Part shown: piece after piece, positions 21,540-34,431 of the stretch
Position numbering within the stretch: the first letter of the stretch is position 1
Layout of the letters: each line of letters opens with the position of its first letter
Source: Nilaparvata lugens
Taxonomy: Eukaryota; Arthropoda; Insecta; Hemiptera; Delphacidae
DNA length: 64,000 nt
Reading direction: 5' to 3'
Assembly (NCBI RefSeq): GCF_014356525.2
Contig: NC_052505.1
Coordinates: 21,163,432 to 21,227,431, forward strand
Notes under the pieces: model-generated
Databases searched by the model: none
Seen by the model: only the letters and a program-made list of their open reading frames with translations
Told to the model about the DNA's origin: nothing
Made by a program: the position numbers and the translations under genes

Positions 21540-23677
21540 TTGCCTCTGCATCAGGTGAAATCTCTCAAGGCTGTAATGAAACGATCTTTCTCTGATCAAA
21601 ACAAGTTGAAATTCTCTCACTACTTAGGTCAATGTGACTGGTCACCTATATATCTGAATGAGATTCACCACGAGGCTCAGACTGATTACTTTGTCCAGAT
21701 GTTTGTTCAGGGTTTTGAAATGGCCTTTCCTTTGAGAAAGTTAGGAATTCCCAGAAATACTTCAAATATCCCCTGGTCAAATCCTTACTTGAAGGATCTC
21801 TGTAACAGGAAGCGAGACTTGGAGCTGTTTATGAAGGCTTATCCTCAAAATACTCTGTTTCGTGAGTTGTTCAAAAAGATATCCTCTGACATCAGACTGC
21901 TGATCCATTCTCTCAAGACTGAATATTCCAAGAGACTGATAGCTTCTGCTGACAACAAATCTAAGGCTGTATGGAATCTAATCAGGAAGGAAACTCCCAT
22001 CAGGGTGAGTACTGAGTATCCAATTGTGATTGATGACCTCCCAGTAGGATCACTTTGTGAAGTTGCTGAAGTATTCAATGACTACTTTGCTGGGGTGGTT
22101 TCATCGAATAATAGGCTCAGTTTGGGGTTTTTGACGGTCCTTCTTTTTGTGATTTACTTGTAAATTCTAACCCTGGTAATGCTGCTGTCTCTGAGATGCC
22201 AACTTGGTCTGAGCAAGAGGTTGTATCTATTGCTAAGAAGCTAAAAATGAAAATGTCCAGTGGGTCTGATGGAATTCCTTCAAAAATACTAAATGAGTTT
22301 TTCCATTGTGTCAGTGGTCCTGTCACTCAGCTTCTGAACAGATCATGTGCTTCTGGGTCATTCCCCGCCTGCTTCAAGGTATCTAAGCTAAAGCCAATTT
22401 TCAAAAAAGGCTCTCGGAAGGAAGTGGATAAATACCGACCTATAGCTAACTTGACCTCTTTGTCCAAGGTATGGGAGAGAGCAATATATGACCCCTTGCT
22501 GGCTCACTTCCTGAATAACAATCTTTTAAGTGAGTGTCAATATGGTTTTAGAGCTGGAATGTCAACTGTAGATGCATTGGAGAGTTTCATCAGTGATATC
22601 TATTCATCATTGGATCAGGGTGTTAAGGTCATGGGGTTTTTCGTTGATATGAAGGAGGCATTTGACAGCCTGAACCACAGCATTCTCCTAAGGAAGCTTC
22701 ATTACTATGGAATTAGAGGTAATTTCTTGTCGATGATTGAGTCTTATCTTAGTAACAGAAACCAGATGGTTGAAATAGAGGGCGATAATGGTGTTGTCAT
22801 TAATGGTAAATTCAGGTCTGAACTTCGTCCTGTTGGGAGAGGGGTCCCACAGGGATCAATTTTGGGCCCCCTTCTGTTTCTGATTTACATTAATGACCTC
22901 CCTGCAAATGTACATCATGCCAAATCAGTTCTCTTTGCTGATGATTCAAATTTCCTAATAACAGCTAGGAATAGTGATGAACTTCAGCTGACTGCAGACT
23001 CTGTGCTTAGTGAGGTGGCTCAGTGGTGCAAGGCAGACTTGTTGGAGGTAAACATTAAGAAAACCTCATTTATTGAATTCCAGATACAGCGATCACAGCT
23101 GGGCTCTTTTCAGTTTGATATTGATGGTGAGGAGGTTCAGCCCTCTACCTCGGCAGGGTTCCTGGGAGTGACTGTCGACCGGAATTTGGCATGGTCAGTT
23201 CATGTGGAATCACTGATAAAAAAACTCAATTCAGCAGCCTTCATTATCTCAAGATTATCTGGGGTTCTGGCAAGAGATGCTGTGATTGCTGCCTACCATG
23301 GGTATTTTGAGTCATTACTCTCATATGGCATACTGCTTTGGGGTGCTTCAAGAGATGCACTGATGGTTTTCAAAGCCCAGAAGAGAACTGTTAGGATCAT
23401 ATTTGGGAAGCCCCATAGATTTTCTTGTCGGTCCATTTTCAAGTCATCAAGAATCATGACAGTTCCTGCTCTTTATATTTACAACCTGGCTATTGTTGCT
23501 TATAAGTCACATGACAGTTGGACAACAGGATCTGATATTCATGATCATTTCACCAGATCAAGAAATGTTGTAAGAATTAATCAGCACCGAACAGCATTTT
23601 ATGAACAAAGTACGGAGCATAAAAGTATAAAGGTTTTTAATTCGTTGCCAACCCGGTTAAAGGAGGCTCGAAATTAG
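21540..23677 (+). pseudogene. Reverse transcriptase of element 2, one frameshift
   Basis: The first frame runs 21540-22163 and covers the linker (DWSPIYLNE, NDYFAGVV). Near 22115-22120, in GGGGTTTTT, a single-base shift moves the reading to the frame that ends at 23677. That second frame is open upstream of its ATG at 22196. It carries SSGSDGIPSKIL, YRPIANLTSLSK, FVDMKEAFD, GVPQGSILGP and FADD (residues 247-250 from 22196), so the catalytic residues are intact. The protein would copy element RNA at a nick. Loss of the endonuclease and the shift make this copy non-functional. Confidence 0.85.
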
Positions 23678-24174
23678 TAGCTCAATACTAACAGTTGTAG
23701 TGGGTTAATGTGAACATCTGCAACTTCCTAGGTTAGCACCTTTTTTCTCTATTACCTTGTTAGCCACAGTTAGTATCAGAATTTTATGTATGTTAAGTTG
23801 CATGACAAACCATCTTCTATAAAAATTATAAGAGACTCAGAATGAGTGGTTTAGTATTAACAGCTGTAGTGGGTAAATGTGAAGTTCTAAATTTTCCTAA
23901 GTTTGGACACTTTTCCTCCATTACCTTGTTTGCCACAGTTAATATCAATAGTTGATGAAAGTTAAATATTGTATTATAAACCCTCCTATGAAAATTATAA
24001 CATACCCAAAATTAGTAGTTTATTAGGCCTACTAACAAATGTAGTGGGTAAATGTGAACATATACATCTTCCTAAGTTAGCACAATTTTTCTCTTCATTA
24101 TCTTGTGAGCCACAGTTAATATCTATAGTTGAATTATGTAAAATTGTATGATGAATAACTTATTATTATTATTG
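23671..24174 (+). repeat. Triple tandem repeat forming the 3' UTR of element 2
   Basis: Three diverged copies with a period of about 168 bp begin near 23671, 23840 and 24008. Each contains TGTAGTGGG(T)AAATGTGAA, a CCTA(A/G)GTT word, TTACCTTGTT or its variant, and GCCACAGTTA. The last copy ends in the TTA-repeat tail. Confidence 0.8.
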
Positions 24175-25035
24175 TGACATCTCCCCCATCCCCACCACTG
24201 ACATTAAATCACTATTCACAAACTGGGATTCTGATTTAAACGATTCTATTGTTCCACGCTTTTGAATCCAAAATAGGTCTGGCAACACTTGAAAGCTATA
24301 ACTTCACTCTATAAGCTATGAGATTCACTGAGAGGAAACACTTAAAGTACTCAATTTGAGGATGAAGACTAATCAATTATAGTACAGTACAGATTGAAAG
24401 CGCACACTTCACTGATATGTCACTAGTTGAAAATTAAATTTGAATGGAGTTTTGGTGGTGGGGAGCTCTGTACAGGAAGGTCCCACTTAGCCTGAATAAA
24501 TCCAGTGATATTTGAGCACACAATGGACTTCAGAGCTGTTTTATTTCAGCCGGGACCGACAGCCGGGAAACGTGCACATCCTCTAACACGTCTATTCAGT
24601 TGAAACCGTCAATATGTCAACCAAAAAAACACTGAATAACCCAGTTCATTTAAACACTAATAACACTGTTTGAAAATATTCTAGTATATTAAATTGAAAT
24701 ATACTATATTATATACTATAATAATATATTGAAATAGTCATTCTTAGAATAATGTCACCTAAGTTATTTAATAAACTGTTCAAAACAACAATATAGCTCA
24801 CTTTAACTCATTTGAGGGCAACATTTCATGAAGAGGGTTTTGGTAGGCTGGTCCACTGACAAACACCTCAATCTTCACAGCAATTATTTTCGTCTAATGT
24901 CTGATATACAATCACAAATAAAACTTCCCATCATCATTGAGGAACAATAAATATTTGGAGATGCACTGATGGAGTTTGTCAACGTAACTGCATTCACAGT
25001 TGAGACTAGAATATTCCGATGACAATATCACTGAC
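24175..25035. other. Noncoding spacer
   Basis: No gene seen. It holds an AT-only stretch near 24690-24740 and a small GC-richer word AGCCGGGACCGACAGCCGGG near 24549, possibly a fragment of a dispersed repeat. Confidence 0.35.
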
Positions 25036-25200
25036 AGGTTGGTCTAGTGGTCTGGGGCGTTATAACGTTCAGTCTGCCAGCACAGCTTGGTCGTGATTCG
25101 GATCCCACCGGTAGGCATGGACTTCTGATCATCTCATAAATCAGCCGTGCACAAGCAAAACGATAATGTGGGCATCAACCGAAATAATATATTTTGTGGA
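25036..25200 (+). mobile_element. tRNA-derived SINE-like sequence
   Basis: GGTTGGTCTAGTGGTC (25038-25053) resembles an A box. GTGATTCGGATCCC (25093-25106) resembles a B box at a suitable distance. The body does not fold as a normal tRNA, and a non-tRNA stretch follows, as in SINEs. The ends are not defined. Confidence 0.5.
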
Positions 25201-25282
25201 GCAACGAGACCTATGAAAAAACTCCCTCCAACCAAAACTTCTGTGATGAAGACTGGAAATCTCTAACTATTACAAAAACCAA

Positions 25283-25629
25283 TGAAAACAAATATACTTA
25301 CTTACTCCTTGGCACTACAGCTGATTCAGAGCCTTGACCTCCTTCAGAAAGCCTCTTCATTCGTCTCTATCAGCAGCCTTACGTCTCCATCCCCCAACAC
25401 CCAGCTTCCTAATGTCGTCCTCCAAATCCTCCAGCCAACGTTTACGCGGACGTCTTCTAAGCCTTCTCCCTCCTGGGTTGTTTCTGAAGATCTTTTTTAC
25501 AACTCTCGAGTCACTCATCCTCTCAACGTGTCCCAGCCACCTCAAATGCCTCACTTTCATCCGTGGGGTCCCATCTGACCGAATCCCAAAAGGTCGAAGA
25601 GTATACTTTCCCATATAGTCGAATCTCAT
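25283..25629 (-). pseudogene. Non-LTR C-terminal fragment (RTE-like tail)
   Basis: The minus-strand frame 25629-25357 reads RHLRWLGHVERM, then PGGRRLRRRPRKRWLEDLE and WRRKAADRDE. This is the familiar C-terminal end of RTE-type reverse transcriptases. A stop follows, then a short remnant and AAGT-type repeats near 25300. The catalytic domain is absent. A related relic is at 40705-40870. Confidence 0.7.
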
Positions 25630-26475
25630 CTAGCCGATGAGATTCGATCAATTGTGACAAACTACAACATTTTTCTATCAAATGGGATTCGACTGCTTGA
25701 GAATCGGTCAGATGGGGAAATCAAATTTTCGACCTTTTGCGACAGTTGAGATTTTCGGCCAAATGAGATTACTATTAAAACTTTTCGATCATTTGGGATT
25801 TGACCATTTGGGAAAGTTCAAGTTTTAGTGGCATGTCAAATGACCGATTCCCATTTGGCCGAAATTATTATTTTGTCGCAAAAGATCGAAAATTGAAGAT
25901 TCCCAAATGGTAGAATTGAAACTTGTATTTTCCCAAATGGTCGAATCCCAAATGATCGAAAAGTTTTAATAGTAATCTCATTTGGCCGAAAATCTCAGCT
26001 GTCGCAAAAGGTCGAAAATTTGATTTTCCCATCTGACCGATTCTCAAAAAGTCGAATCCCATTTGATAGAAAAATGTAGCAGTTCGTCGCAAATGGTCGA
26101 ATCCTATTAGGTAGAAGAGTTTTGTTTTCCCATATGGTCGAATCTCATCTAGCCGATGAGATTCGATCATTTGCGACAAACTAAAATATTTTTCTACCAA
26201 ATGGGATTCGACTGTTTGAGAATCGGTCAGATGGGAAAATCAAATTTTCGACCTTTTGCGACAGTTGATATTTTCGGCCAAATGAGATTACTATTAAAAA
26301 TTTTCGATCATTTGGGATTCGACCATTTGGGAAAGTACAAGTTTCAATTCTACCATTTGGGATTCTCCAATTTTCGATCTTTTGCGACGAAAAATATGAT
26401 TTTCCCAACTGACCGATTCCTAAATGGTCGATTCCTATTTGGTAGAAAGGTTTTATAGTTTGTCGCGAATGATCA
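25618..26475. repeat. Degenerate word-like repeat array (copy 1)
   Basis: The block is built from variants of short words such as TCGACCATTTGGGATTCG, TCGGTCAGATGGG, TTTTCGGCCAAATG, CGACCTTTTGCGACA and TCTACCAAATGGG. It reads plus (25618-25838), then its inverted complement (25838-26156), then plus again (26150-26475), giving very large potential hairpins. Copy 2 is at 36184-36552. Open frames here exist on both strands because the words lack stops, not because of coding. Confidence 0.7.
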
Positions 26476-27530
26476 GATCGAAATCGGGATATACTGATTG
26501 CGCTCACAATGTGTTGAATTGCGCCCAACTGAATGTAGAAGCCCGTAGCACTGACTAGAGGAAACTCTGACGGCTAGATTCGGCTAGATTCGTAGTTCAG
26601 CCGCAGCTGGCCTTTGCTCCCGGCATCCTTCAGTCTCCCTTCTCGGCTTTATGGGTTGAATTTTCTGGCGCTCTCTAAAAGTTGTTGAGTAGTTATATTT
26701 GAATACTGAATAATTGATAAATTAAAAATTTTATTATAGATATTTTAAAAGTAGGCTACTGTAGTCATTTTTAATGAGAATTTTGTTATGAAAATACTTA
26801 AATTCTGAATAAGACTATGAACAATTTTAAATTTAAATCGAATAAATTTAATTTTAAATTCAATTGAAAGTTTTGAATTGAAAAATTAAGATTATAGGTC
26901 CTTATCATTAATAAAAAAAATTAAATTGAAATATCTTTTAGTAGAAATGTGTCTATTCTCCACTTGTGGGATGGAGTAATATATTTATTACTAGCTGGCC
27001 CGGCGAACTTCGTACCGCCAAATAGTTGATGCATCTCATGACAAACTTTAGCTGAATGCACACCTCAAAATCTATAATCCATACAAACAATCCTCAAATC
27101 CAGACCATCCTATAATTTTTATTGACCAAATAATCAGTTCAGCATACTCTACCATGTGCGTGTACGATAAAATCATAACTGACAGATTAATTGATCACGC
27201 ATATCATTAGCATATAATCAACGTTTCAATCACGCATATCACGCATTTAAACATTTGAACATTAAATCATTTAAATATTTAAACATTTAAACATTAAGAG
27301 AAATGCCAAACCGTCGACTTGAATCTTAGACCTCACTTCGCACGGTCAATAAAAGAATAATCCACTACTTCATGTAGGGAATTAGAACTGTGTGTTTGAA
27401 CTCAATGAGGCATTGCAGTAGGCTATAAGTTATGTCTGTGCTACTATGAAACTCAAAACAGCTGTTATGTTTTCTCAATAAAGACATCTCTCAGCTTTTA
27501 TTTTTAATCGCTAAATCAATATTCAATCTA
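26476..27530. other. Noncoding spacer with a dispersed-repeat terminus
   Basis: No gene. Near 26990-27025 the GC-rich words CTAGCTGGCCCGGCG and AACTTCGTACCGCC look like the end of a dispersed repeat, but the element cannot be named. Short ATTTAAACATTT-type repeats lie at 27240-27300. Confidence 0.35.
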
Positions 27531-27532
27531 TC

Positions 27533-27666
27533 TTCTTCTCTTCTTCTTCTTCTTATTATTATTTCTCTTCATCTTCTTCTTCTTCAGCTCCTCCTCCTCC
27601 TCCTCCTCCTCCTACTCCTCCTCCTCCTTCTACTCCTCCTCCTCTTTCCTCCTCATCCTCTTCCTA
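27533..27666 (+). repeat. Polypyrimidine CTT/CTC tract
   Basis: An almost pure C/T stretch made of TCT, TCC and CTT units. Simple-sequence DNA. Confidence 0.85.
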
Positions 27667-27819
27667 AGTCCCAACATACTGAAATCACACCACAGCCCAA
27701 ACTACCGAGCCTAAAAACTTTAATTTTTGCACAACTTGTTTATGGTAGCCTCAAGACATCCACTAAGAAAGGATTTTTTCAATTTTCCCCCTGAGGAAGC
27801 TGGGGCCCCGCCAAAAATG

Positions 27820-28636
<817 letters not shown>

Positions 28637-29049
28637 TAAATAGAGAATTCTTTCAAATTAAAGGATCTCAATCCGACTTGAAATGTAGACAATTTCACCT
28701 CTCACAAGTTCAATAATTTGTCTTCTACATTATATCAATCTTCAACGGCATTGATCAGCTTTAGAATCCAAGCCAGTTTTTATAATTCTTATTGATTACT
28801 GAATAATAATCACTGAGACTTCACTTGAAATGTTAACATGAGAGAAATTTCGTCAATTCTATGTATTTCAAAACAAACTTCTCAATTTGAACATAGCCTA
28901 CTAATCCGAATAAAAAGAAGATTGCATATATACTCTAGAAATGATCTCTTAATATAATAGACAACTCCTGATATATCACACTATTATTATACAAGTAACT
29001 CAAGTATATCAAGCTCTTGATATTAGTATCAAGTTCTACAATTATAATA

Positions 29050-29880
29050 ATAATAATAAATCATTTTATTTGTTTCGACAATTATTGCCATACAAATGAA
29101 TTGAGTCATTTACACATGAATATAGATAATTTTTTGTAATATATAAATATTTTTTTTTACATCAATATTATAACATGATAAACCAATCATAATGCCACCA
29201 ACCAAGTACAGAAAAGTAAGAATGACTAATAACAGAGATTGAAAACATGAATACCTCTATACATCTAACCTATAATATCTTAAGGCTGGCAGTGACTGAT
29301 AACTATCGTAATTATCATGCTTATCTATCGGTGGTCGACACCATATTTTCTCTCTTGATAATTTTTTACTGTAGTCATAAAATTCTCAGCCAAACATTCT
29401 AAACTTTCTTCGCTTGCATTAAATTCGATTGGGAATGTTAATTCAGACATATATGCTTCTTTGCATGCATCACTCCAGCAATATAACGTTCGAAGTTCAT
29501 TTGGCACGGTCTGCGCTTCTCTATCAGATTCAAATTCAGTGTACACAATCAGTGGAAGGTGATCTGAAGTTAATACAATATATGAAACTATTAAATCAGT
29601 AATATATTGAATACTTTCGAAATTGACCCAGACCAAATCTATTAAACTATTTCCATTTGAATTATGAAACGTGAATTGCCCAGGCATGTCACTCTTACAT
29701 CTACCATTCAAAACATAGAATAGATTCTTTTCCATAATATTCACCAAATCCTTCGCGTTCCTTGAAATACATCTATCCTGAGAAATCCTATCTGCATAAA
29801 GATTTGAATTTGTGGATAAACAGTTATCTATAGAACATTGGTTTAGATCCCCCATTCTCAAATTAAAGTCACCCCCAATC
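29050..29880 (-). mobile_element. Internally deleted non-LTR insertion carrying an endonuclease fragment
   Basis: A 10-bp direct repeat AATTATAATA (29040-29049 and 29881-29890) flanks it, and the paralogous copy near 30645 is empty. On the minus strand it starts abruptly inside the AP endonuclease (GGDFN) and ends with AATAAA and an ATT-repeat tail. Only about 280 bp separate the endonuclease fragment from the tail, so the reverse transcriptase is missing. Confidence 0.7.
29325..29880 (-). pseudogene. AP endonuclease fragment of a non-LTR element
   Basis: About 185 residues read GGDFNLRMG, then GQFTFHNSNGNSLIDLVWVN and TSDHLPL. These are the catalytic Asp, the conserved IDLVWVN block and the SDH ending of the AP-type endonuclease. 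A linker of about 70 residues follows and then stops. The N-terminal third of the domain is missing through 5' truncation. The frame has a TTG, not an ATG, at its edge and is not expected to be translated. Confidence 0.8.
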
Positions 29881-31000
29881 AATTATAATAGAGTGTGAAG
29901 TTTTCTTGTTCCTCGAGAATTATTGAACTCTCGTTTTTATTAGTTTAATCACAATTGAAAGTTCATAATTTTACATAGTATGATCTATCAATACTGAGGG
30001 TTCCTCTTTTGTTAATTCTCCCCTATGTTTTCTTTCTCATACATAATTATTATCTATTTTAACTGAATACTCTCAGTAATACAACTTTATTACAATCATG
30101 TGAAACATCTGAAACTGTGGAAATTCCATATACATTCCTTACAGCTTATACAACAAAATTGTGTCAGAGTTTTTATAATTTGAGAACTTTTATATTGAAA
30201 TGTACAGTGAACCATATCGAAAGTGAACTTAGCTAAATCCCGAGCTCGGAAACCGGCCCTTGAATAGAGAATTCTTTCAAATTTAAAGCTTTCAATCTGA
30301 CTTGAAATGTAGACAATTCTACCTCTCACAAGTTCAATTATTGTTTTATACATTATATCAATCTCCAACTGCATTAATCAGCTTTAGAATTCAAGCAAGT
30401 TTGAAATAACTCTTATCGATTACAGAATAATGATATTATTGATAGTTCACTTGAAGTGTTAACATGGAATAAATTTCGTCAATTCTATGAATTTCAAAAC
30501 AAACTTCTCAATTTGAACATAGCCTACAACTTTACTAATCCGAATAAAAAGGGAGATTGCATATAGTATACTCAAGAAATGATCCCTTACTATAATAGAC
30601 AACTCCTGATATATCACACTCTTATTATATCAAGTTCTACAATATCATAATACAGTGTGAAGTTTTCTTGTTCCTCGAGAATTATTGAAGAGTCTCGTTT
30701 TTATTATTTTGATTACAATTGAATGTTAATTCATTATTTTACATAGTATGAACTCATAATACAAAGCATTCCTCTTCTGTCAACTCTACCCTATGTTTTC
30801 CCTTTTGAAAATAATTATTATTTATTTTAAGTGAATACTCTCAGTAATATAACTTTATTAAAATCAAGTGAAAAATCTGAAGCTGTGGAAATGCCATACT
30901 CATTCCTTGCAGCTTATACAATAATATATTGTGTCAGTGTTTCAATAATTTGAAAACTCTTATATTGAAATGAACAGTGAACTCTAAAATTATTCTAAAC

Positions 31001-32115
31001 ACAATCTACAATAGCCATGTTGCTTCAAATTGTAGAGAGTTCTAGCTTCTCTTCCGTAGTTTTGCTGTAAACATCACGGGAGAGGTACGAGGTTTTTGAA
31101 TCATTGTTATGTTTTTGAATAATAACACGTGGTGTGGAGAGTGCAGGGAATCCGTAATATAGATCTCGCAGAAGAAGGTACCACCGAATCAACGTTATAT
31201 TAGTAGACAGAAGGTTGATCACTGACAGGTGTGAGATTCAAAGTGGTGGGGGGAACGCCAGCGTGACGTCACGTGTAGTAAATAAGTGATGAGTAACAAC
31301 ACTGAGCATACAGTTTATTCATTGTAGCTTCAAATACATCATCGTTCAACACCCTTACAATTCAGATAGAACATTGAAATTCTCTGTACTTATAGCGAAT
31401 GAATCACCGATTCTAATAATGTAGATTAATATACATGAATTTGAAGTCAATTCAAATTGTATGAATAAAATAAAGTTGGAAGTTTTCCAAAATTTCAAAA
31501 ACGTGATATGAAGAAGTTAATAAGCTAGAAAATTCTAAATTTTTTGGGTAAGCAAGTTTTGTTAGCGAGAAAGTTGAATTTTGTATTCACTTGCATGAAT
31601 GTACAAACTGAATGTATTTCTTCTTATTTCTTCGCTCCTCACTAGTAATTTTCATTCTCTCGTTCATATAACTGGGTCTAATAAAAGTTCTTGTCCGCGC
31701 AAATTTTCGTAAGATTCTATCATTAACTTCTGGGAATGTTTTTTTTTTAAATGTTCACATATTTTCCAATCACTTGTTTTGTGTTTGAGACCGTATTTCC
31801 GTGAATTTTCATAAATATGTCATTCGCTTGTTGAATGATCCTTGAATTCATCAGTAGGACATGTTAAACCTCCTCTACTCAAGGCTTCAATCCAATTACT
31901 GTTCGAGTACATTGCTTCTTTGTACTAAGAATCAGCTTCTTTATGAATTACATATCTCGCAACATATTTCAGGGCTTCTTCTTCTTGTGTGTTCAAAAAG
32001 GTACCTTCATAATTTTATTCAAAACTGCAGCTTAAATGTTTGCCTTCATCGTATCTAGTTTTTTCTTCTGCTTCTTGGAAAGGAATTTTTAAAGCATTGT
32101 ACTAGTCAGAAAATT
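31001..32115. other. Noncoding spacer beyond the P-type transposase 3' end
   Basis: No gene seen. It may include the untranslated 3' part of the P-type element, but no 31-bp-type terminal repeat was found. TGACGTCA (31264-31271) overlaps CACGTG (31270-31275), which may be chance. Confidence 0.35.
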
Positions 32116-33038
32116 TTATCCATCTTCTTCTACATCACTTCCAGTGGAAATAGAGGGAAGATTTGCCTCAATAATCAAACTTTTCAATCTATTTTTGAAT
32201 TCCACTGGTGTTGGATGAGAGTATTGGTTTCCAATCCCCCTTATTCTTGAGAAGAAATTCTCCAACACATCATGATTCAGCTTATGGGTAAGGATGAATT
32301 CCAAACCATATGACTTTTGTAGATAATTGAAAAGTCCCTTCATAGATGATATTGTCATCAATATCCCTTTTTGGAATGGCATTGATGATTTTTTACTTCC
32401 CATCCTTATTTCAAAAATCAATTCTTCCATTCGATTCAATATGCATTCTTGCTCAGTCAACTCAACACCAGATGCACTATGGCACGGTTTTCTTCGATCA
32501 TTCACAAATCTAGAAATCATCATATCAAAAAACTTATCAACCAATTCAAAAAAATCACTCTATTCAGGATTTTTTGAATGTTTCAATTTGAGGAGAGTTG
32601 CTGAATGGTGTGAAAATAATTGAACCGCCAAGCTGACCTTCTATCTCATATTTCCACAAACTTCCAAATGTAAATTCGTCAATTTTGGAGCTGGCTTCAG
32701 TCTATCTCCTTCTATGATGCTCTTAATATTATTCTTCTCCAACACTTGACCTTTGGGAAAATTTATTCCATGATCAAGGAAGTTGTTCCTGAGCAATTTC
32801 AGGAGATGTAACACATCATTAAATACCAATATATGATGAGAGGTGATTGATGGGTGATTGAAGAATGATTTTGCAATTGTCACATTCAATGAATTCCATA
32901 GACTTTGGTTTCCTCCGCCCATGTCATTCACTACACTAACAACTTTGAAGTCCGATTTTTGTAGTTCAGAAATAAATTCAAAAAGAATATATTTTGTCAT
33001 TTTTTGATCAAATGCATAATATATTATTTGCTTCCATT

Positions 33039-33051
33039 TCCTACATAGACT
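33039..33051 (+). repeat. Left target-site duplication of the insertion in the P relic
   Basis: TCCTACATAGACT is repeated at 35070-35082. Removing the insert and one copy restores a continuous P-transposase frame through the site. Confidence 0.9.
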
Positions 33052-33199
33052 ATGCTACTGTTAAAGATTCCAAAATGTTTTGGGAGATAGTACGCAAACT
33101 GAAAGGAATTCAGTCGAAAAAAATCCTAATATTAGTGCAGATGAGTGGATATATCATTTTTAACGGTTATACACACCTGAAAGATCAAGTGGACCAATA

Positions 33200-34431
33200 A
33201 TGTATGCTGAACCACTTATCAATAGTGATGCGCTTGATAGGATAACTAGTTATGATGAGATAGATATATCCCTGAAAAGGCTTAAAAACAGAAAAGTTAT
33301 GATAAATAGGCTGCAACAGTACTGTTTTCGATTGAACTTGGTATTAAACAAAGATAAATCTAAGATTATGGTTTTTAGGAAAGGATGTAGATTAAGTCGA
33401 AATGGAAAATGGTACTATGGTGAGGATCCCATTCAAATTGTAAATGAGTATAAATATCTAGGGGTTACGTTCACTCCCACTTTGTCTCTCAGCAAACATT
33501 TTTCAAGTAAGCTAACATCAGCAAGATACGGTATTAATAGTTTATGGCGGAAGTTTATAGGCAGCGAAGATGTACCGTTATCCACTAAATGGCAAGTTTT
33601 CGAGACAGTGAGTAGAACAACTATCACGTATGCTGGTCAGGTGTAGGGGTATTAACGTAGGGAGGATGTAGAATGTTCCAATAGATTTTTCATGAAACGA
33701 ATGTTCGGGTTACCGCAGAATACGCCCAACTATATTCTATATTTAGAAAGCGGGAGGGATATTATGTGGCTACAGACCCTAAAAATGCATTTCAAATACA
33801 TATTGAAAGCACTTGCATTACCTGACCATAGATTCCCTAAAATATTAACAGGCTTAGTGGTACAGAGTAATAGTGGCTGGTGTAGTGAATGGAAACAATT
33901 ATTTAATCAATTCAATGAGGGATGGGTGGACCCTATAATTATATTTAATGGGGGATGGGTGGCCAAATCGTTGGGGGATGACATGCGACAATATAATTGA
34001 TAAAATTCGCCGTAATGTACTGGGAACTTGGTGGGAGAAAGTTTCAAATTCTCAGTTTCATCAAATATATTATACGTTAAGAACCAATAACGCAGTTATG
34101 AAAGATTATTTAAACGACTCAAATAAAAGAAGGATGATTAGCATAATTTTCAGAGCGAGAGGATCATTATTACCCATGAATTTTAGAGTTGATAGGGGGG
34201 AACAGCTATATTTGTTCACTATGTAATAGTCAAGAAATTAAAGACATTTATCATTCCATAGGAAAATGTAAGATGCTATCAGAGTACCGAGTAAAATGGT
34301 TTGGAAGCTCGGTGATAACGGATGAAATGGTCCAAGAGTATTTAAATGGTAAAAACTGGAAAGGTCTAGCGGGATATGTGAATGTAAAATTGAGATATAG
34401 AAAGCTCCTTGTGGATGAATTTAATTTCTAA
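33200..34431 (+). pseudogene. Degenerate reverse transcriptase C-terminal region
   Basis: Pieces in different frames are 33200-33646 (thumb region after the deletion), 33692-34000 (LPQNTPNY region), 33948-34226 (short helical stretch) and 34189-34431 (Cys/His finger CX2C...HX4C, then a Trp/Tyr-rich tail). Frameshifts near 33950-34190 and stops near 33646 prevent any product. No catalytic residue remains. Confidence 0.75.

Larger units (their letters stand above)
21513..24174 (+). mobile_element. 5'-truncated non-LTR retrotransposon (element 2)
   Basis: It keeps the linker after the endonuclease, the whole reverse transcriptase and a long 3' UTR that ends in TTATTATTATT. ORF1 and the endonuclease are absent, consistent with incomplete reverse transcription. 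The C-terminal block (SYGILLWGAS, CRSIFKSSRI, TVPALYIYN) resembles those of elements 1 and 3, so it is probably the same superfamily. I could not identify a target-site duplication. Confidence 0.82.
28637..31000. repeat. Tandem duplication of a noncoding unit of about 750 bp
   Basis: Copy 1 is 28637-29039 plus 29891-30243. Copy 2 is 30257-31000. Shared words include TAGAGAATTCTTTCAAAT, ACTTGAAATGTAGACAATT, TGTGAAGTTTTCTTGTTCCT and CTCGAGAATTATTGAA. Copy 1 is interrupted by the non-LTR insertion at 29050-29880; copy 2 is unoccupied. The unit itself is AT-rich and carries no gene I can support. Confidence 0.75.

Noticed and set aside
25868..26458. Open frames on both strands in the word-like array
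   Set aside because: The words lack stop codons in some frames on both strands; there is no start context, domain or independent conservation.
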